Shown: positions 24,524 through 32,216 of the stretch, one piece after another
How the letters are laid out: every line of letters begins with the position of its first letter
How positions within the stretch are numbered: the stretch's first letter is position 1
From: CAZDDB01 sp963843285
GTDB taxonomy: Bacteria > Acidobacteriota > HRBIN11 > JAKEFK01
Reading direction: 5' to 3'
Length of the DNA stretch: 64,000 nt
NCBI GenBank assembly: GCA_963843285.1
Contig: CAWJJO010000020.1
Span: 186,001 to 250,000, forward strand
Notes under the pieces: generated by a model
Told to the model about the DNA's origin: nothing
The model's database searches: none
What the model saw: only the letters and a program-made list of their open reading frames with translations
Program-made: the position numbers and the translations under genes

Positions 24524-25847
24524 GAATCCCCTCGATCTCTTCCGCAAATTCCCGCACCGCAGAAACGGCGTTGGCAACCAGCAGTTCCTTTTTGCGTTGC
24601 TTGTCCGCGATGGACTGAATCTCCGGAGCGCGCAAGAGACCAAAGGTGATATTCATCGGCTGAAAGTGTTTTGATTCGGCGTGTGAAATGTAATGCGCCA
24701 GAGCGCCTAACGCCGTGTGCGGGGGCGGAACGCGGGTGGGGAGGTCGAGCGCGAGAAGGGCCGCATTGATGCCCGCCAGCAATCCCGACGCAGCGGAGTC
24801 CAGGTATCCTTCCACGCCGGAAAGTTGTCCGGCAAAAAACAGCTGAGGATTCTTCTTGCACTGATACATCTCGTTCAGAATCTCCGGCGCGTGCAGATAT
24901 GTGTTGCGATGGATCCAACCGTGCCGGATGAATTCCGCATTCTGCAACCCCGGAATCAGACGAAATACGCGCGTCTGTTCCGAAAAACGCATGCTGGTTT
25001 GGAACCCAACCATATTGAAGTGCGAAGCGGCCAGATTATCCTGACGAAGCTGCACGACTGCATAGGGGCGGCGGCCGGTTCTCGGATCAGTCAATCCGAC
25101 AGGCTTCATTGGTCCGTAACGCAACGTATCGCGGCCGCGACGAGCGAGCTCCTCGACAGGCAGACAAGCCTCAAAATAGATCGCCTTTTCAAATTCTTTC
25201 AGTGGGTGAACTTCGGCGGAAACAAGCGCGTCAAAGAAGCGATCATATTCCTCCCGGTTCATCGGACAATTGAGGTAGTCTGCGTCCCCTTTGCCATAGC
25301 GGGATGCCGCAAAAATGACCGACCGATCCAGAGACTCAGCCTCCACGATGGGGGAAATCGCGTCGTAATAATATAGGTAGGGTGAGCAGGTAAACTTCCG
25401 GATTGATTCAGCCAGTGATTCCGAGGTTAAGGGGCCGGTGGCAATGATGTTGATCCCATCCGGGGGAATTTCGTGCACTTCTTCACGGCGAAGATATATA
25501 TATGGATGACTCTCAATCGATTCGGTAACCCGCCGCGAGAAGGTTTCCCGGTCGACTGCAAGAGACATCCCGGCCGGAACAGAGCTTTGATCGGCAGCCT
25601 GGAGGATCAGGGAGTCCAGAAGGCGCATCTCTTCTTTGAGCAACCCGGGAGCATGCAAACGATCGTTGGATTTTAGTGAATTACTACAAACCAGTTCGGC
25701 GAGATTTTCGGTGACATGTGCCGGCGTCTTTTGCACTGGCCGCATTTCGTAGAGATCAACGCGAAGCCCGAATCCGGCAATCTGCCAGGCGGCTTCGCTG
25801 CCGGCGAGTCCGCCACCAATGACTCGAATTACGGGCTGGGTCATCAT
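24474..25847 (-). CDS. trmFO: Folate-dependent tRNA (uracil-54-C5)-methyltransferase TrmFO
   Basis: TrmFO makes ribothymidine at tRNA position 54 from methylenetetrahydrofolate and FAD. The N-terminal dinucleotide-binding motif is clear (VIRVIGGGLAGSEAAWQIA), followed by LYEMRPVQKTPAHVTENLAE, LVCSNSLKSND, the ALPAGMSLAVDR-like VPAGMSLAVDRETFSRRV, and the C-terminal GQLSGVEGYLDSAASGLLAG and PPHTALGALAHYI. Two tandem ATGs start it. The last ~16 residues (RRGDPCGRPPGSVAIL) are encoded by an inverted-repeat arm and are not part of the family. It belongs to dprA-topA-trmFO-xerC. Confidence 0.96.
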   Translation of the reverse strand: MMTQPVIRVIGGGLAGSEAAWQIAGFGLRVDLYEMRPVQKTPAHVTENLAELVCSNSLKSNDRLHAPGLLKEEMRLLDSLILQAADQSSVPAGMSLAVDRETFSRRVTESIESHPYIYLRREEVHEIPPDGINIIATGPLTSESLAESIRKFTCSPYLYYYDAISPIVEAESLDRSVIFAASRYGKGDADYLNCPMNREEYDRFFDALVSAEVHPLKEFEKAIYFEACLPVEELARRGRDTLRYGPMKPVGLTDPRTGRRPYAVVQLRQDNLAASHFNMVGFQTSMRFSEQTRVFRLIPGLQNAEFIRHGWIHRNTYLHAPEILNEMYQCKKNPQLFFAGQLSGVEGYLDSAASGLLAGINAALLALDLPTRVPPPHTALGALAHYISHAESKHFQPMNITFGLLRAPEIQSIADKQRKKELLVANAVSAVREFAEEIEGIRRGDPCGRPPGSVAIL

Positions 25848-25852
25848 GGCTC

Positions 25853-25934
25853 AACCACAAAGACACGAAGGCACGAAGCCAAGAGAAAAGAGTTTTCCCA
25901 AAATTTCCTTCGTGCCTTTGTGCCTTCGCTGTGA
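25853..25934. repeat. Imperfect inverted repeat between topA and trmFO
   Basis: The left arm accacaaagacacgaaggca... (to about 25878) and the right arm cttcgtgcctttgtgccttc... (25908-25933) pair imperfectly around an A-rich loop. It fills the gap between trmFO and topA. A related fragment (tttgtgcctttgtggt) occurs inside ccmH near 48396. It is probably a dispersed element and not a terminator, as no clean T-run follows. Confidence 0.65.
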
Positions 25935-25940
25935 ATTCTG

Positions 25941-28343
25941 TTATGTGGCAACAGGTTGGGTTTCGGGTTGTTGGTCCAGTTGATACTTACAGTCTTTGTT
26001 GTAGCACTCCAGGTACGCGCCGTCGCCTTTCCGAAATTTTTCCAGCATGAAGGGATTGTGACAAACCGGACATTCCTGCCGGACCGGTTTATTCCACAAC
26101 GCGAATTTGCAATCGGGATAGTTGGCGCAACCGTAGAAAATCTTCCGGCCGCGAGTCCTCTTCTCAACCAGTTCGCCACCGTCCTCCGGACATTTCACAT
26201 CCACCGTTTTTGGTTTGATGTACTTGCAATCAGGATAATTGCTGCATGCGATAAACGGACCGAATCGCCCTTGTTTCACTACAAGCTCGCTTCCGCATTG
26301 TGGGCATTTCTCTCCCGGCACCTCGACAGTTCCCTCTTCATTCTGAACTTTTGTCAACGTCGCCGTAAACTTACACTCGGGATATCCTGAACACGCCAGA
26401 AACTTGCCGTATCGTCCGACTTTCACCACAAGCGGTTTGCCGCATTTCAGGCAAACGTGCTCCGATTCGGAACCGACATGACCGATATTGTCCTGCGGAT
26501 GCTCATCCGGGTTCTGCGTGTACTTGCATTCCTCGTTTGTACAGGCAAGAAACGCGCCGAATTTACCCCACCGCTTTACCATCGCGCTTCCGCACTGCGG
26601 GCACTTCTGATCTGTGGCGACGCCTGTAGCCTTAATGTTTTCCACATCTTTGTATGCCTTTTCCAGATCGCGGCTGAAGTCCGTGTAAAATTCGTTCAAC
26701 ACATCCAACGTTTCCTTTGTGCCTTCTTCGATTTCGTCCAGCTCCTCTTCGAGATGGGCTGTGTATTTAAAATCCATGATTTCAAAAAAATGCCGAACAA
26801 GCAGGTCTGAAACCAGAAATCCCAGATCGGTGGGTTTGAACCGGTTCTCTTCCTTGACTACATAACTGCGGTTCTGAATTACGGAAATGATCGCGGCATA
26901 TGTGGACGGGCGTCCGATTTCTTTATCTTCAAGTTCTTTGACTAAAGCAGCTTCCGTAAATCGCGGTGGAGGCTGGGTAAAATTCTGCTTTGGTTCCAGA
27001 TGATCGAGCCGAAGTTCTTCTCCTTTCTCCACGACCGGCAGTTTATTGCCAGCCGCTTCCTGATCCGCATTCTCCTCATCACTTTCCTGATAAACACGCA
27101 GATAACCGGCAAATTTCATTACCTGACCGCTGGCTTCCAATTCGTAATCGCCAGCTTTCACAGTGATGATCGTTTCATCAAAAAGCGCGGACGTCATCTG
27201 CGAGGCAACAAACCTGTGCCAGATCAATTCATACAACTTGTATTCATCCCGGCCTAAAGAGGCGTGTATACTTTCCGGCGTACGGAAAACAGATGTGGGA
27301 CGAATCGCTTCGTGTGCGTCCTGCACGGATTTCTTGTTCTTGAAAAAGTTCGGACCCGCCGGCAAATACTCGGCGCCATACTCATCGTTGATATGCTTGC
27401 GGGCATCTTGAACAGCCTGCGGAGAAAGGCGGACAGAGTCAGTTCTCATGTATGTAATCAAACCGACCGCGCCTTCTTCCGGCAGTTCGATGCCCTCATA
27501 CAGATCCTGTGCGACCATCATGACTTTCTTGACCGGCCAGCGGAATTTCCGGGAAGCTTCCTGTTGGAGTTTGCTGGTAATGTAAGGCGCAGGAGCGTTG
27601 CGCTTTCGCTCTTTCTTTTCCACATCTTCAACAACAAACAGCGCGCGGTTGAGATCCGATACCGCCTGATCCGCTCCGGCTTGATCCGTAACCTTGATCT
27701 TTTTCCCAAGATACCTGGCCAATCTCGCCGGAAAAAGGGGAGGCTCATGACCCTCCAGAAATGCGGCGATCGTCCAGAATTCCTCAGGAACAAAAGCCAG
27801 GATCTCGCGTTCGCGATCGCAGATCAAACGAAGAGCGATCGATTGGACTCTTCCTGCGCTCAGTCCGCGTTTGACCTTCTCCCAGAGTAGCGGTGAAATT
27901 TTGTATCCGACGATGCGGTCCAGAATTCGCCGCGCCTGTTGCGCCTGCACTTTCTTCTGATCTATGTCCGTCGGATTGGCAAACGCGTGCAATACTTCAT
28001 CCTTTGTAATTTCATTTAAGATTACGCGCCGGACGTTCTTGCCATTGCCCAGTTCTTCCGCAAGATGAAAGCTGATCGCCTCGCCTTCGCGGTCGGGATC
28101 GGTTGCGAGAAAGATATCGTCCGCCTTTTCCGCCGCCTTCTTCAGATCCTTTACAAGATCGGTCTTCCCACGAATGATCACGTACTGCGGCTCGAAGTTA
28201 TTTTTTTCGTCCACGCCCAACTTGGACTTTGGCAAGTCCTTGATATGGCCCATACTCGCTTTCACCGTATAGTTCTTCCCAAGATACTTGTTGATTGTTT
28301 TTGCTTTGGCAGGCGATTCCACCACTACCAGCGATTTTGACAT
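25941..28343 (-). CDS. topA: DNA topoisomerase I (type IA)
   Basis: This enzyme relaxes negative supercoils through a transient 5'-phosphotyrosine. The 800 aa start with the TOPRIM domain (SLVVVESPAKAKTINKYLGK; LATDPDREGEAISFHLAEEL). The catalytic tyrosine is in LITYMRTDSVRLS near residue 300. The C-terminus carries five zinc-ribbon-like repeats from about residue 590. Four have the full Cys set (such as CPQCGSAMVKRWGKFGAFLA), while the fourth has CPEDGG where the second Cys should be. It lies in dprA-topA-trmFO-xerC. Confidence 0.97.
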   Translation of the reverse strand: MSKSLVVVESPAKAKTINKYLGKNYTVKASMGHIKDLPKSKLGVDEKNNFEPQYVIIRGKTDLVKDLKKAAEKADDIFLATDPDREGEAISFHLAEELGNGKNVRRVILNEITKDEVLHAFANPTDIDQKKVQAQQARRILDRIVGYKISPLLWEKVKRGLSAGRVQSIALRLICDREREILAFVPEEFWTIAAFLEGHEPPLFPARLARYLGKKIKVTDQAGADQAVSDLNRALFVVEDVEKKERKRNAPAPYITSKLQQEASRKFRWPVKKVMMVAQDLYEGIELPEEGAVGLITYMRTDSVRLSPQAVQDARKHINDEYGAEYLPAGPNFFKNKKSVQDAHEAIRPTSVFRTPESIHASLGRDEYKLYELIWHRFVASQMTSALFDETIITVKAGDYELEASGQVMKFAGYLRVYQESDEENADQEAAGNKLPVVEKGEELRLDHLEPKQNFTQPPPRFTEAALVKELEDKEIGRPSTYAAIISVIQNRSYVVKEENRFKPTDLGFLVSDLLVRHFFEIMDFKYTAHLEEELDEIEEGTKETLDVLNEFYTDFSRDLEKAYKDVENIKATGVATDQKCPQCGSAMVKRWGKFGAFLACTNEECKYTQNPDEHPQDNIGHVGSESEHVCLKCGKPLVVKVGRYGKFLACSGYPECKFTATLTKVQNEEGTVEVPGEKCPQCGSELVVKQGRFGPFIACSNYPDCKYIKPKTVDVKCPEDGGELVEKRTRGRKIFYGCANYPDCKFALWNKPVRQECPVCHNPFMLEKFRKGDGAYLECYNKDCKYQLDQQPETQPVAT

Positions 28344-28364
28344 ACTCTGTGTTCCTCTTTTTTC

Positions 28365-28433
28365 AACGCGGAGAACGCGGTGAGCGCGGAGAAAATCTTT
28401 ATTCCCCTCCGCGCCCTCCGCGATTTCCGCGTT
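28365..28433. repeat. Inverted repeat with 27-bp arms between dprA and topA
   Basis: The left arm aacgcggagaacgcggtgag... (28365-28391) and the right arm ctccgcgccctccgcgattt... (28407-28433) pair with few mismatches around a 15-base loop. It ends 3 bases from the dprA stop. The gcgga/tccgc periodicity is typical of a widespread palindromic repeat in GC-balanced environmental genomes. It could fold as a transcript end for dprA. Confidence 0.7.
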
Positions 28434-28436
28434 GCG

Positions 28437-29525
28437 TTACTTCACCCGGATGAAATGCTTGCCGGGCATCTGCGTAATATAGTTCTTCAACTCCAGACTT
28501 ACCAATGCGCCAAGAAGATCTTGAGCCCTTGTCTCCATCTCAACCGCCAGTTCGTCTACATGTTTCGGCTGATCGAATGAGAGCAATCTGATAATACTTT
28601 TTTCCAATTCCGTCAAGTCCGCTACCGGCGCTTCAACAGCATTCTCGTCTATGAGAAGGCGCGAAGAAATATTTTCCGGAAGCTGCAAAACGATGTCTTT
28701 CCAGTTTTGCACCATCACCGCGCCATCCTTAATTAAGGCGTTGCATCCCTGGCTCAATTCGCTGAAAATGCTACCGGGCACTGCCATCACATCGCGGCCC
28801 TGTTCAGAGGCCATCCGCGCGGTGATCAATGAACCGCTTTTGGATGAGGCCTCCACGACAACCACGGCGTAGGACAGACCGCTGATAATCCGATTGCGGA
28901 TTGGAAAATTCTCGCGATTTGGAGGAGTACCAAGTGGAAATTCAGAAATGACCGCGCCATGATCCGCAATTTTACGCGCCAACAATTTATGTTCCGCCGG
29001 ATAAATCACATCCAGACCGCTTCCCATCACTGCAAGAGTCCTCCCATTTGTTTGAATCGCAGCTTGATGAGCGCGCGCATCAATGCCCCGCGCGAGTCCA
29101 CTTACAATCGTAATGCCCGCCGTGCTCAAGTCCTTAGCCAAAACCTGGGTCACGTTCAATCCGTATGCTGTGGCCTTACGTGAACCGACCAGCGCCACTC
29201 CAGGTTCCTCGCTCTCCAGAGAACCCGAGATATATAGTACGGGCGGAGGATCGGGAATCGATTTCAGCAAAACCGGGTACTGCGGATCATGTAACGGGCG
29301 AATGCGAAATCCAAGATCGACCGCTTTGCGCACTTCTGCCTCCGCCTTGTGCATATCGAAATGCGCGATCCGGTATGCAAATTCCGGCTTGATCTCCGGG
29401 ATGGAAGAAAGCTCCATCTCGCTTCTCTGGAAGATCAGGTCTGCAGTGCCGAACTCCTTTAACAACGCGGCGCGATGCACCGGCTTCAGCCCTTCCACCA
29501 GATTCAGAGCAACCCACGAAATCAT
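28437..29525 (-). CDS. dprA: DNA-processing protein DprA (Smf)
   Basis: DprA loads RecA on incoming single-stranded DNA during natural transformation. The ~362 aa show a helical N-terminal domain, the Rossmann-like DNA-binding core (VALVGSRKATAYGLNVTQVL; SGLARGIDARAHQAAI; MGSGLDVIYPAEHKLLARKI; SEFPLGTPPNRENFPIRNRI; KSGSLITARMASEQGRDVMA) and a C-terminal winged-helix domain from about 300. The ATG at 29525 is preferred on homology; a GTG three codons upstream is equally open, and neither has a good ribosome-binding site. Together with the type IV pilus genes this suggests competence, though comEA/comEC are not in view. Confidence 0.95.
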   Translation of the reverse strand: MISWVALNLVEGLKPVHRAALLKEFGTADLIFQRSEMELSSIPEIKPEFAYRIAHFDMHKAEAEVRKAVDLGFRIRPLHDPQYPVLLKSIPDPPPVLYISGSLESEEPGVALVGSRKATAYGLNVTQVLAKDLSTAGITIVSGLARGIDARAHQAAIQTNGRTLAVMGSGLDVIYPAEHKLLARKIADHGAVISEFPLGTPPNRENFPIRNRIISGLSYAVVVVEASSKSGSLITARMASEQGRDVMAVPGSIFSELSQGCNALIKDGAVMVQNWKDIVLQLPENISSRLLIDENAVEAPVADLTELEKSIIRLLSFDQPKHVDELAVEMETRAQDLLGALVSLELKNYITQMPGKHFIRVK

Positions 29526-29610
29526 GCGCAGCACATTAACACAAAGAAAAATCGAAATGCAAATGAGTAGAACCGCAAGGGTCGCAAAGACCGCAACGGA
29601 AACAGCCGGA

Positions 29611-29634
29611 ATATGTAACCAAATGGTTACATAT
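29611..29634. promoter_or_regulatory. Perfect 10-bp-arm palindrome, probable operator
   Basis: ATATGTAACC-AAAT-GGTTACATAT lies in the divergent gap between dprA (minus) and the GWxTD gene (plus), 56 bases before the latter's ATG. The size and symmetry fit a dimeric helix-turn-helix repressor. GTAACC-type arms recall sites of some ArsR-family regulators, but that link is my inference. No regulator gene is adjacent. Confidence 0.6.
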
Positions 29635-29689
29635 CAGTTCCATCCGGGCATCTTTGATTTTTCTTCCAATCTTCTGTATTTTTTCTCGT

Positions 29690-31642
29690 ATGAAATTTTT
29701 CATTTCCTTCCTGATTCTGATTTCGAGTTTCGCGTTTGCGCAGACGGGCGCGTATGAAGAGTTCTTAAACAATGAAGGGTACTATCTCCTGAGTCCGGAA
29801 CAAAAGCAAAAATTCCGCTCGCTTCCCGAGACGGAAAAGCAGGCCTATCTGAACAATCTCTGGGCAAGTATGGATCCGGATCCCTTGACTCCGCAAAACG
29901 AATTTCAAATCGAATATATGAAACGTTACGAGGAGGCAAAAAAGAAATACAAGATCCCGTCCGATCGCGCAAAAATCTACCTTCTTTTAGGAAAGCCGAA
30001 TTCGATTGAGGATCACGCCAACTCCGATAAGTACTATCCATTGGAAGTCTGGTCTTACTACAGTCTGGGACATAAGGGACTTCCCCCTTCCCTGGATCTG
30101 ATTTTCTTCAAACGATGGGGAGTCGGAGATTATCGACTCTACAGCCCGATCTTTGATGGATTCAAGGCGTTGACACCATCCGGGATGGATTTTGAGAACC
30201 AGAGAATCAAATCGCAGCTCAAGGCATATTTCGATGCGTCGGTCATTGAAGCCGCGCAGCACATCACCACAGGGGCCGGCCCAAATGAATCAGAAATCAT
30301 TCGCGCAACATTGCAAGATCCCGGCGCAATGACCCGGATTCTTCAGAAGCAACGGCCAAACGTGGAAACTACCGTCGTGTATCAGGGGTTTGATGCGGAC
30401 ATATATACATACACCGTGCCGGCTGAAGCGGAAATCTTCAGAACAAGCGTGGCACTGGCTGTATCTCCAAAGTATCTGACATTTGAAAAAGACAATACCC
30501 AGTATCGCGCTCGCATTGACCTGATCGGCAGGATCTCCGACGAGAAGGGAAATGAAGTGCTTCGCATCAACGACAGCCCTGCGATCGGACTGACCGAAGG
30601 GGATTTTGAGAAAGCAAAGGCTTTCTTATTTTCGTATTTCTTCGATTCCTATCTCCTTCCGGGGAAGTACAATCTGGATTGCATTTTCCGGGATTATGCT
30701 TCGAACGCAACCGGGAAATTGGAAAAGACTTTCGAAATCAAGTCGTTTTCTCCTGATCTCGAGCTTCTTCCGCCTCTTCTTGCGTACAAGTCCACCACAA
30801 CTCAGGGAGCGACCGTTCCGTTCGGTTATGACTACCAGCAATTTCTGCCGAAAGAAAACTCCGTTTTCAACAACGAACAGATTCTCAATTTTTACACCAT
30901 GGTTTTGAATCCAAAGAAGACCCGGCTGGAGGGAATCTGGAAATTGCGGATGGTGCTGAAAAAGGATGGAACGGAGGTGATGGCAACAGAGGAAAATCTT
31001 CCGCTGTCCACCAGTTCGAACGCGACCATTACCCGCAAGCTGAAACTTCAGGGGTTGGTTCCGGGTTCTTATTCGTTTGAGATTCAATTGACCCAGGGCG
31101 CGACCACTCTGACATCCGAGGCTCCGATCAAAATTTCAGCGGAGTATCAGATTTTGGGCCGGATGCGCGTCATGGCTTTGTCGAATAAAACACCGGAAGA
31201 GTATCACACGAATCTAGCGCTTCAGTATTTCTTCCGCGGTGATTTCGATGAGGCGGCGAAACACATCAGAATCGCTCTTGATTTTTCACCGGGGCTGTAT
31301 TCGGCCAGAAGCTTAAGCGCCAGAATTGAAAAAGCAAAGGGTCACAGCGATGTTGCAATTGCTGCGTATGAAAAGTTGGTGGAAGAAGCACCTGCAGATA
31401 GTGAAGGCTTTTTCCTGATTGGAAAGTGGTCGATGGAAAAACAGGAATGGGAAAAAGGATCCACGATGATGAAGAAGGCGATTTCTCTCGGCTATTACAC
31501 AACCGAAGCGCTGAATAGTCTGGCCGGCGCGGAAATCGAATTGGGAAACAAGGACGAAGCCATCGATTACTGGGAAAAATCGCTTGCCCTCGATTCGAAC
31601 CAGCCGGAAATCCAGAAACAGCTCGCCACCCACAAGAGGTAG
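29690..31642 (+). CDS. GWxTD-domain protein with C-terminal TPRs
   Basis: About 650 aa. The ATG at 29690 begins a signal peptide (MKFFISFLILISSFAFAQ). The N-terminal ~170 residues resemble the GWxTD domain of Acidobacteria, Gemmatimonadetes and Bacteroidetes-group secreted proteins (YLNNLWASMDPDPLTPQNEF; RAKIYLLLGKPNSIEDHA; YPLEVWSYYSLG), though the eponymous motif is degenerate. The middle is beta-rich, like the family's Ig-type domain. TPRs follow from about residue 515 (ALQYFFRGDFDEAAKHIRIA; AEIELGNKDEAIDYWEKSLA). The protein is periplasmic by signal peptide. No biochemical function is known for the family. Confidence 0.83.
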   Translation: MKFFISFLILISSFAFAQTGAYEEFLNNEGYYLLSPEQKQKFRSLPETEKQAYLNNLWASMDPDPLTPQNEFQIEYMKRYEEAKKKYKIPSDRAKIYLLLGKPNSIEDHANSDKYYPLEVWSYYSLGHKGLPPSLDLIFFKRWGVGDYRLYSPIFDGFKALTPSGMDFENQRIKSQLKAYFDASVIEAAQHITTGAGPNESEIIRATLQDPGAMTRILQKQRPNVETTVVYQGFDADIYTYTVPAEAEIFRTSVALAVSPKYLTFEKDNTQYRARIDLIGRISDEKGNEVLRINDSPAIGLTEGDFEKAKAFLFSYFFDSYLLPGKYNLDCIFRDYASNATGKLEKTFEIKSFSPDLELLPPLLAYKSTTTQGATVPFGYDYQQFLPKENSVFNNEQILNFYTMVLNPKKTRLEGIWKLRMVLKKDGTEVMATEENLPLSTSSNATITRKLKLQGLVPGSYSFEIQLTQGATTLTSEAPIKISAEYQILGRMRVMALSNKTPEEYHTNLALQYFFRGDFDEAAKHIRIALDFSPGLYSARSLSARIEKAKGHSDVAIAAYEKLVEEAPADSEGFFLIGKWSMEKQEWEKGSTMMKKAISLGYYTTEALNSLAGAEIELGNKDEAIDYWEKSLALDSNQPEIQKQLATHKR

Positions 31643-31648
31643 GAGGAA

Positions 31649-31695
31649 GGTTCAAAGGTTCAAAGGTTCAAAGGTTCAAAGGTTCAAAGGTTCAA
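31649..31695. repeat. Tandem GGTTCAAA octamer repeat
   Basis: Nearly six perfect copies of GGTTCAAA follow the stop of the GWxTD gene. Imperfect copies in the opposite orientation (TTGAACC-like) occur at 32137-32167 on the far side of the four-helix-bundle gene. The unit is 8 bases without spacers, so this is a microsatellite, not a CRISPR. Confidence 0.9.
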
Positions 31696-31697
31696 TT

Positions 31698-32084
31698 TCA
31701 GTGTTTCGATCTGCGGTAGCAAGATTCCCTCAAATACACAATTAGATTGGCCAGCATCCCGGAAATCGTACGAAAACGTGTTACTAGTTCTTGGTACACT
31801 TCCGAATCAATATACTCTTGATCGCGCGCAATTGTGAGCTGTGCGCGTGCCTCACCAGAGGAGCCTTTTGATATGTACAGAAAACGGATGAATTCAGGGT
31901 TTGTCTCTCTTTCAAATCCTTCAGCAATGTTCGACATAATCGAAACAGCTGAACTCCGTACTTGATTCACAAGATTGAAATCTCGAGAAAACGGTGTCCG
32001 CTTTGTGATTTCGTAGATCTTGTTTGTTAACTCCCGAGCGCGCTGATAAACGGCGAGATCTTCGAAGCTTCGCGCTTTTTGCAT
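31698..32084 (-). CDS. Four-helix bundle protein (S23/Avd-like family)
   Basis: The 128 aa match the four-helix bundle family first seen in open frames of 23S rRNA intervening sequences: RSFEDLAVYQRARELTNKIY, FNLVNQVRSSAVSIMSNIAE with the following GFER, and FLYISKGSSGEARAQLTIAR. All-helical, small, basic and soluble; it probably forms a pentameric barrel and binds nucleic acid. AAGGA precedes the ATG. It is antisense to its neighbours and bracketed by oppositely oriented GGTTCAA repeats, which suggests an inserted cassette. No reverse transcriptase is near, so it is not part of a visible diversity-generating element. Confidence 0.88.
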   Translation of the reverse strand: MQKARSFEDLAVYQRARELTNKIYEITKRTPFSRDFNLVNQVRSSAVSIMSNIAEGFERETNPEFIRFLYISKGSSGEARAQLTIARDQEYIDSEVYQELVTRFRTISGMLANLIVYLRESCYRRSKH

Positions 32085-32136
32085 GGTCCTTGCTCCTTCC
32101 CGCCATAACTTTGATTCTACACCGGTCTCCCTTTCC

Positions 32137-32167
32137 TTGAACCTTCAACCCTTGAACTCTTGAACCC
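32137..32167. repeat. Imperfect TTGAACC repeats, inverted relative to 31649-31695
   Basis: Three or four degenerate copies (ttgaacc, cttcaacc, cttgaact, cttgaacc) precede the ABC exporter gene. With the octamer array on the other side they flank the four-helix-bundle gene as a large inverted-repeat pair. A further cttgaaccc occurs at 32178. Confidence 0.55.
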
Positions 32168-32216
32168 CGATTTCGCGCTTGAACCCACCCTCCCCTTGCC
32201 CGTATCATAAGGAAAC

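Noticed and set aside
24422..24643. Small minus-strand open frame through the inverted repeat between xerC and trmFO
   Set aside because: It is the translation of palindromic repeat DNA in another frame of trmFO; such peptides recur wherever the repeat occurs.
31649..31695. Possible CRISPR array
   Set aside because: The repeat unit is 8 bases in direct tandem with no spacers and no cas genes. It is a microsatellite.
31698..32084. Diversity-generating retroelement accessory protein (Avd)
   Set aside because: The family is similar to Avd, but there is no reverse transcriptase, template repeat or variable repeat in the window.
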